Part shown: positions 34,313 to 38,887 of the stretch, piece after piece
How positions within the stretch are numbered: the stretch's first letter is position 1
How the letters are laid out: each line of letters starts with the position of its first letter
Assembly: GCA_000169995.1 (NCBI GenBank)
Contig: AAZW01000048.1
Span: 1-38,887 of the forward strand
Direction of reading: 5' to 3'
Length of the DNA stretch: 38,887 nucleotides
Origin: Vibrionales bacterium SWAT-3
Lineage (GTDB): Bacteria; Pseudomonadota; Gammaproteobacteria; Enterobacterales; Vibrionaceae
The notes under the pieces: generated by a model
What the model saw: the letters and a program-made list of their open reading frames with translations, nothing else
What the model was told of the DNA's origin: nothing
Databases searched by the model: none
Translations under genes and position numbers: made by a program

Positions 34313-34933
34313 CTAACTCTCTTGCTGAGTCTTAAGAGTTTGGAACCCAAAATAGATACGCATAAATGTGGTGAGCCAACATGCTGCACCAAAGGTATAG
34401 GCGATAACAGCAAAGTGTTGTGGCCAAATACAAAAGGCAATGAAACAGGCGATGGTCTCTGTCCCTTCGGTTAGGCCAGACATGTAGTAGAGAGACTTGT
34501 GCTTGTACACTGGATTCTCAATACCTCGTTTGCCCGCCATGACTGCAAACGCCAAAAAGCTACTGCCTGTGCCGATAAAAGAGAAGATCAAAAATGCACC
34601 GGCTATGGCGTTGTGTTCTGGATTGGCAATCACAAAACCAAAAGGGATCAGTGAATAGAAAAGGAAATCTAGACTGATATCGAGGAAGCCACCCGCATCA
34701 CTGATGCCTTGGATTCGGGCCAAGGCGCCATCAAGCCCATCACAAACTCTGTTGAAAATGATGAAACCTAACGCCCACTCATATTGCTCAAACGCCAACG
34801 CCGGAAACGCTAAACAGCCGACCAAAAAACCAAATAGGGTGGTTTGATTAGCGGTAATACCGACTCGATTGAGTACTTTGGCAGACTGGTTTAATGGCCA
34901 TTTGATGACCTTTATAGAGTACTTATCCAGCAT
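34313..34933 (-). CDS. ynjF: CDP-alcohol phosphatidyltransferase YnjF
   Basis: This 206-residue integral membrane protein belongs to the CDP-alcohol phosphotransferase family, which moves a phosphate group from a CDP-lipid onto an alcohol. The signature is present as CDGLDGALAR followed by GGFLDISLD: the Asp residues of D-x2-D-G-x2-A-R...G-x3-D-x3-D bind the metal. The length equals that of E. coli YnjF. The start at 34933 follows GGAGAAG and overlaps the ynjD end by 11 bases. It sits last in the ynjBCD transporter operon as in E. coli, but ynjE (a sulfurtransferase gene) is missing between them. The acceptor alcohol and the link to the transporter are unknown. Confidence 0.88.
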   Translation of the reverse strand: MLDKYSIKVIKWPLNQSAKVLNRVGITANQTTLFGFLVGCLAFPALAFEQYEWALGFIIFNRVCDGLDGALARIQGISDAGGFLDISLDFLFYSLIPFGFVIANPEHNAIAGAFLIFSFIGTGSSFLAFAVMAGKRGIENPVYKHKSLYYMSGLTEGTETIACFIAFCIWPQHFAVIAYTFGAACWLTTFMRIYFGFQTLKTQQES

Positions 34934-35573
34934 GGTTACTTCTCCATGGCCAAGAGAGTACTTGAGCCCCTTGTGGCACATCTGCTTCGTCGTGCGTCAC
35001 CATCAGGGTTGGGATATTGGCTTTGGTTAATTGTTCAAAGACCCAGTCTCGAAATTGTGTTCTGAGCTCTTGGTCTAACTTACTGAACGGTTCATCAAGT
35101 AGAGCCAATTTAGGTTTCGCCAGTAACATACGAGTTAAACTGATTCTTGCTCGTTGACCACCAGAAATCTGATCAGGAAAAGACTCTGCTAAGTGTGTCA
35201 GTTCAATGTCTTTTAACGCTGCCATGGCTTGCTGTTGGCGAGCAGAGCCTTTAACCGAATTAGGTAGTGAGAATGCCAAGTTTTCCCATACTTTTAGGTG
35301 AGGGAACAATAGATCATCTTGAAAAAGAATACCGACCTCACGTTGATGTGATGGGAGCTCATCCAGATGAATGTCATTCAAAACAACACTTCCAGAGTAC
35401 GAAAACTCTTCATTCAAGTGACCAGCAATCGCATCCAGTAAGGTCGACTTTCCGCAGCCACTCGGGCCCATCAACGCCAGTATTTGGCCTGATTCTAATG
35501 TTACGTTTAGCGCTGAGAACAGCGAATCCCCATCGGTTTTACGGATGGCGAGGTCGTTGAGGTACAGACTCAT
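34923..35573 (-). CDS. ynjD: ABC transporter ATPase YnjD
   Basis: This 216-residue ATPase of the thiamine/iron/sulfate-type ABC importers has Walker A GPSGCGKST, a Q-loop at ILFQDDLLFPH, signature SGGQRARISL, Walker B LALLDEPFSKLD and switch VTHDEAD. It is short, without a regulatory C-terminal domain, like ThiQ and YnjD. It overlaps the permease gene by 35 bases and the ynjF gene by 11. It drives uptake by the YnjBCD system. Confidence 0.9.
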   Translation of the reverse strand: MSLYLNDLAIRKTDGDSLFSALNVTLESGQILALMGPSGCGKSTLLDAIAGHLNEEFSYSGSVVLNDIHLDELPSHQREVGILFQDDLLFPHLKVWENLAFSLPNSVKGSARQQQAMAALKDIELTHLAESFPDQISGGQRARISLTRMLLAKPKLALLDEPFSKLDQELRTQFRDWVFEQLTKANIPTLMVTHDEADVPQGAQVLSWPWRSNHAG

Positions 35574-37239
35574 TACTTAAGAAACCTTTGAAAGTAAGAC
35601 GGCGATATCTGAGTTGAAGTCGGCTGACTAATATCGCTAAAGAGAAAAAGAACAGAGGCAATAAGGCCTGCCAAATGGCATAGATTGCGGTCACTCTGCG
35701 GTCGAAGCCGCTCGTTAGGGCGACAGCTTCTGTAGTTATGGTGCTAATACGCCCTGCGCCTAGCATCAATGTTGGTAAGTATTGAGCCAAACTCACGCTG
35801 ATACCAACGGCCCACGCAAAGGCAATGGCAGGTAATAAGATAGGCAGTTTGATGGAGTACCAACTTTGAAATGGTGATTTGCCCAAGCTGAGTGATGCTT
35901 TAATGAGCCCATCGTTGAAGCTTTTCCATGGTCCATCTAAAGATAAATAGACAAATGGGAAGGCGAAAAATACGTGTGCCCAAATCACCCAGAATTCATA
36001 GGCGTTGCTTCCTACATAGAGCGTGGTGACCTGCAGACCAAACAATACGGATAGCTGTGGGATCAACATCGGAATCGCGATAACAAAACCAGGCACTTGC
36101 CACTTGTATTTGATTCGGTACTCATGAGCAATCAGTGCAAGGACTAGCGCAACAGAAGCAGCGATCAGACCAATCCATAAGCTTTGACCAAAGGTACTCA
36201 TGATGCCATCCCATTCAAACTCCCAAAAGCGCATGCTGTAGCGACTCGGAAGTAAGTCAGGGAAGCGCCAACGTTGAGCCACGCTCCAAATCATCATCAA
36301 AGGCATGATTGCGAGTGATAGTGCTGCCAAAGCTGTGAATACGGTTTTTCCTGGTAGTTTAATGCCTGTTCGCCCCGAATATTGCCAAGCTCTAAAGAAC
36401 TTCAGCACAGACCATTCAATAAAGCGGGCTAAGGCGATGATCAACGACGCTAACCCGAACAAAACAATCGCGCCAGCCGCAGCTCTTGGTAGTAGGTTCA
36501 GATCGGGATCGTTGAACCATTGCCATACCAAAACGGCAAAAGTAGGCGGGTTAGTTGGACCAATGATTAGTGCAATATCGACAACTGATACGCTGTAGGC
36601 GAGCACCGCAAGCATTGGGAAGCGAAGCTTGGTGAACCATTGTGGAAAAATGCACTTCCACCATATCTGCGAGCGACTATAGCCCAATGAAGCACTCACC
36701 TTAGTAATACGCTCTATATCAATTTGCTGAAGTATCGATATGCTCATCAGCAATAAGAAAGGTACTTCTTTGAGTGCCAACATAATGATCAAGCCAAACG
36801 CATACGGATCTTTTACGAGCAGCGCTAACTCGGAACTGGTCGCGGATTCACCCAGCAAATGGTGTACAGCTCTCGCTCCGAGACCTGTCGGGCTAAATAG
36901 AAAAGCAAAGCCAATAGCGAAAGCCACATGGGGAATAGCCAGCATAGGTGAAAGGGTCAGTTCGATCTTTCTCCAGAACCGGTTTCCCCACGAAGCTTGG
37001 AGAATACAAAAGGTAAGAAAGCATGCGATGTAGCTGCTCGCAATCGCAGAACCAAGACTCAAACCAATAGAGTGCCAAGCGCCTTCCCATTGAAATACTT
37101 GGCTAAAACCGTTGAGAGAGGGCTCCATCAACCCTAGGGGCGGGATATAACTGAGTGACGAAGCCACTACTCCCGCTACCCCAGGAATTGTTGGGATAAT
37201 GCATACCACTATAACGACAAAATATAGAGCACGTAGCAT
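35539..37239 (-). CDS. ynjC: ABC transporter permease YnjC (fused double permease)
   Basis: This 566-residue permease contains two homologous halves of about six helices each, the arrangement of ThiP/FbpB-like iron and thiamine transporters. EAA-type loops are visible in the first half (TKVSASLGYSRSQIWWKCIF) and the second (KASLSLGKSPFQSWYSIKLP). It is somewhat longer than the E. coli protein (511). It starts 5 bases after the ynjB stop, so translation is coupled. Because both halves are fused, one chain forms the whole channel. Confidence 0.9.
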   Translation of the reverse strand: MLRALYFVVIVVCIIPTIPGVAGVVASSLSYIPPLGLMEPSLNGFSQVFQWEGAWHSIGLSLGSAIASSYIACFLTFCILQASWGNRFWRKIELTLSPMLAIPHVAFAIGFAFLFSPTGLGARAVHHLLGESATSSELALLVKDPYAFGLIIMLALKEVPFLLLMSISILQQIDIERITKVSASLGYSRSQIWWKCIFPQWFTKLRFPMLAVLAYSVSVVDIALIIGPTNPPTFAVLVWQWFNDPDLNLLPRAAAGAIVLFGLASLIIALARFIEWSVLKFFRAWQYSGRTGIKLPGKTVFTALAALSLAIMPLMMIWSVAQRWRFPDLLPSRYSMRFWEFEWDGIMSTFGQSLWIGLIAASVALVLALIAHEYRIKYKWQVPGFVIAIPMLIPQLSVLFGLQVTTLYVGSNAYEFWVIWAHVFFAFPFVYLSLDGPWKSFNDGLIKASLSLGKSPFQSWYSIKLPILLPAIAFAWAVGISVSLAQYLPTLMLGAGRISTITTEAVALTSGFDRRVTAIYAIWQALLPLFFFSLAILVSRLQLRYRRLTFKGFLSNESVPQRPRHP

Positions 37240-37244
37240 CGAGC

Positions 37245-38411
37245 TTAGTTACCGTATCGTTTTAGCCACTCTTTCTCGAGTGCGTTTTGCCAGCTTGGGT
37301 GTGGTTCATCAATCGATTTAAATTGCTGAGTATTCTTAGCGCTACCTGTTAGGTACTTACTGCTCAATACTGAAGGGTCCCCCCAAACATTCAGGTCACC
37401 TTTGCGCGATTGTGCTTCTGGGCTTAACAAGAAGTTGATGGTCACTTGTGCGCCTGCGGTAGCATTTGCATTCCAAGGGATCGCAAGGAAGTGGATGTTT
37501 GATAAAGCACCGTTTTCCAACGCATAGGCTTTGGTTGTTTCTGCTAAACGACCACTTGATTGGGCTGAATACACAGAGTTTGGATTGAACGTAATCGCGA
37601 GGTCGAGTTGTCCGTCATCCAAAAGCTGAATACTTTCTGATGTGCCTGCCGGGAATTGTTTACCACCGCGCCATGCAACTTTGTGGAATTTATCTAAGTA
37701 CGCCCATAATGGTGCAGTGATCGCTTGGAAGTTCTCTTCTGAAACAGGCTTAGCGAGTTCTGGGCTATTGTTGGTTAGTTCAATCAGTAAAGACTTAATA
37801 AAGCTAGTGCCATGAAATTCTGGTGGGCGAGGGTAGCTTAAGCGGTTAGGGAATGCCTGAGCGTAGCTCAACATCTCTGAAAACGATTGTGGTGGATTAT
37901 GCAGTGTTTCTTGGTCGTGAATAAACACCAATTGCCCCACGCCCCAAGGTGCTTCTAAACCTTCCGTTGGTTCAGAAAAGTCGACATCAATGGGTAAAGA
38001 CTTATCGACGTACTTCCAGTTAGGGAGGGATTCTGTGAATGGGCCAAACAACAGTTTGTTGTCTTTCATCGAACGGAAGTTCTCGCCGTTGATCCAAACG
38101 ATATCGACACTGCCTTCGCTATTCTTACCCGCGGCCTTCTCCGCAAGTAGGCGAGTCGCTGTTTCAGCGATATCTGTGACTTTTACATGTTTTAACGTTA
38201 CGCCATAGTCACTTTGTAACTTCTTGCCTGCCCATTGTAGGTAACGGTTGATCTCTTGGCTTCCGCCCCAAGCGTGAAAGTAGACAGTTTGTCCTTCTGC
38301 CTGCTGTTCTATTTGATTCCAGCTATCGGTGGATGTTGCTTCATCAGCATAAATGGTTGCGCTGTAGGCAACGGTTGCCATGATTCCTAACGTACTTACT
38401 ATCTTGTTCAT
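37245..38411 (-). CDS. ynjB: ABC transporter substrate-binding protein YnjB
   Basis: This 388-residue periplasmic binding protein has a signal peptide (about residues 1-23, ending SATIYA-DE). The start at 38411 is chosen because GGAAAAG lies just upstream and the length then equals that of E. coli YnjB; an ATG at 38447 would add 12 residues with no ribosome binding site. Early motifs TVYFHAWGGSQEINRYLQWA and later VDIVWINGENF match the iron/thiamine-type binding fold. Substrate is not established for YnjBCD; thiamine, iron or another small ligand are possible by family. It is first in the operon. Confidence 0.88.
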   Translation of the reverse strand: MNKIVSTLGIMATVAYSATIYADEATSTDSWNQIEQQAEGQTVYFHAWGGSQEINRYLQWAGKKLQSDYGVTLKHVKVTDIAETATRLLAEKAAGKNSEGSVDIVWINGENFRSMKDNKLLFGPFTESLPNWKYVDKSLPIDVDFSEPTEGLEAPWGVGQLVFIHDQETLHNPPQSFSEMLSYAQAFPNRLSYPRPPEFHGTSFIKSLLIELTNNSPELAKPVSEENFQAITAPLWAYLDKFHKVAWRGGKQFPAGTSESIQLLDDGQLDLAITFNPNSVYSAQSSGRLAETTKAYALENGALSNIHFLAIPWNANATAGAQVTINFLLSPEAQSRKGDLNVWGDPSVLSSKYLTGSAKNTQQFKSIDEPHPSWQNALEKEWLKRYGN

Positions 38412-38472
38412 AAACTTTTCCATTTGGTAGTGAACGGGCAAGAGCATTGTGTTTTCGAACTCCCTAGGGCGT

Positions 38473-38503
38473 GTTGACCTTTCGTGGCTAACGAAAGATC
38501 AAC
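38473..38503. repeat. Near-perfect 12-bp inverted repeat
   Basis: GTTGACCTTTCG (38473-38484) and CGAAAGATCAAC (38492-38503) are inverted copies with one mismatch around a 7-base spacer. It begins 9 bases after a CTAG. No transposase gene is near. It could be an operator, a hairpin, or the scar of a mobile element. Confidence 0.5.
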
Positions 38504-38785
38504 ATGGCTTAATAGTTATTCTATCTGTTTCTCAAATAAATTCTAATTCAACAGTAAATTCAATCAATTACTTGAGAGGACGCCGGAAGTTCTCGGTTGA
38601 ATTTTGTTCAATGTGCAGTTATCTATATAACTCAACAGACTTTGGGCTTTTGCCATCCTAGCAACAGACCGTTAAAGCTGTGAATTAATTGCATCTAAAT
38701 GAGGTTTTTTTATGATTTATCGAAGCTTGGCACGAAAAGTTGGTGTGAAGAGTCGTTTTGAGTAGATTGAACTTTGAAGCAGGCA

Positions 38786-38813
38786 ATAAAAAAGGAGCCA
38801 TGAAGGCTCCTTT
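38786..38813 (-). terminator. Terminator of the right-edge minus-strand gene
   Basis: On the minus strand, AAAAGGAGCC and GGCTCCTTTT pair around a short loop and run into TTTTTTA. It lies 24 bases after the stop of the partial gene. Confidence 0.85.
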
Positions 38814-38837
38814 TCGGTATTTGATGTCGATGACAGA

Positions 38838-38887
38838 TTAGTTTACCCAGTCACGAATTGTGTACGTTAGCGTGTGTACATCGTTTT
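38838..38887 (-). CDS. C-terminal end of a gene cut by the window edge
   Basis: An open frame enters from the right edge and ends at TAA (38838-38840), reading NDVHTLTYTIRDWVN. A terminator follows, which supports a real gene end. Fifteen residues are too few to identify a family. Confidence 0.55.
   Translation of the reverse strand, partial: NDVHTLTYTIRDWVN

Larger units (their letters stand above)
38412..38837. other. Gene-free region between ynjB and the right-edge gene
   Basis: About 426 AT-rich bases hold the leftward ynjB promoter, a near-perfect inverted repeat (38473-38503), a tiny ORF of 17 codons (38712-38765, with GAGG ahead of its ATG) that I do not call as a gene, and the terminator at 38786-38813. 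No other gene is seen. Confidence 0.6.

Noticed and set aside
38449..38661. ORF of 70 codons at the right end
   Set aside because: It starts with GTG without a ribosome binding site, runs through an inverted repeat, and the translation has no recognisable pattern.
38712..38765. Basic 17-residue peptide with GAGG ahead of its ATG
   Set aside because: It is too short to separate from chance, with no attenuator or regulated gene directly downstream.

Overview
The window looks like part of chromosome 1 of a Vibrio species. I base this on gene content and order: a torECA trimethylamine N-oxide (TMAO) operon, a Mn-dependent pyrophosphatase, sapABCDF next to pspF/pspABC, a tripartite efflux operon with two adaptor proteins, tag, a ToxR-type membrane regulator, metC, and a ynjBCD-ynjF cluster. 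Intergenic DNA is AT-rich and the genes are tightly packed. No tRNA, rRNA, CRISPR array, prophage or intact insertion sequence is visible. Most of the window is core genome. Species assignment is not possible from the sequence alone.

Layout. 1-2.0 kb: a formate/nitrite channel (focA) and a FetB-type permease, with a gene-free stretch between them that holds two head-to-head consensus DnaA boxes and five GATC sites. 2.4-6.3 kb: torECA for anaerobic TMAO respiration. 6.6-9.5 kb: a metal-exporter-like gene interrupted by one in-frame TGA, a perfect Fur box, ppaC, and a DUF2750 gene. 9.6-15.6 kb: a minus-strand sapABCDF operon ending in a DUF2927 gene that resembles an inactivated metzincin protease. 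15.7-18.3 kb: divergent pspF and pspABC with a sigma-54 promoter. 18.5-23.7 kb: a three-gene RND efflux operon. 23.8-25.9 kb: tag, then a ToxR-like membrane regulator overlapped by a small secreted protein. 26.0-28.8 kb: metC and a cardiolipin synthase. 29.2-34.2 kb: a sodium-dependent aromatic amino acid transporter candidate with a TyrR box, a chemoreceptor with a sigma-28 promoter, a pseudouridine synthase and a methyltransferase. 34.3-38.4 kb: ynjBCD-ynjF on the minus strand. The right edge holds the last codons of another minus-strand gene.

Several units concern the cell envelope and the outside world: psp (inner-membrane stress), sap (peptide uptake), RND efflux, cardiolipin synthase, a CDP-alcohol phosphotransferase and a membrane-bound sensor-regulator. 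The strongest candidate for a little-described system is the overlapping gene pair at 24469-25901. It has the architecture of the ToxR/ToxS and VtrA/VtrC co-component systems: a DNA-binding domain, one membrane helix and a periplasmic domain, plus a periplasmic partner that looks lipocalin-like. Second is the DUF2927 protein, whose motif aligns with the metzincin zinc site but lacks all three histidines. Third are the readable regulatory sites (Fur, TyrR, sigma-28, sigma-54), which give testable assignments to poorly characterised transporters.
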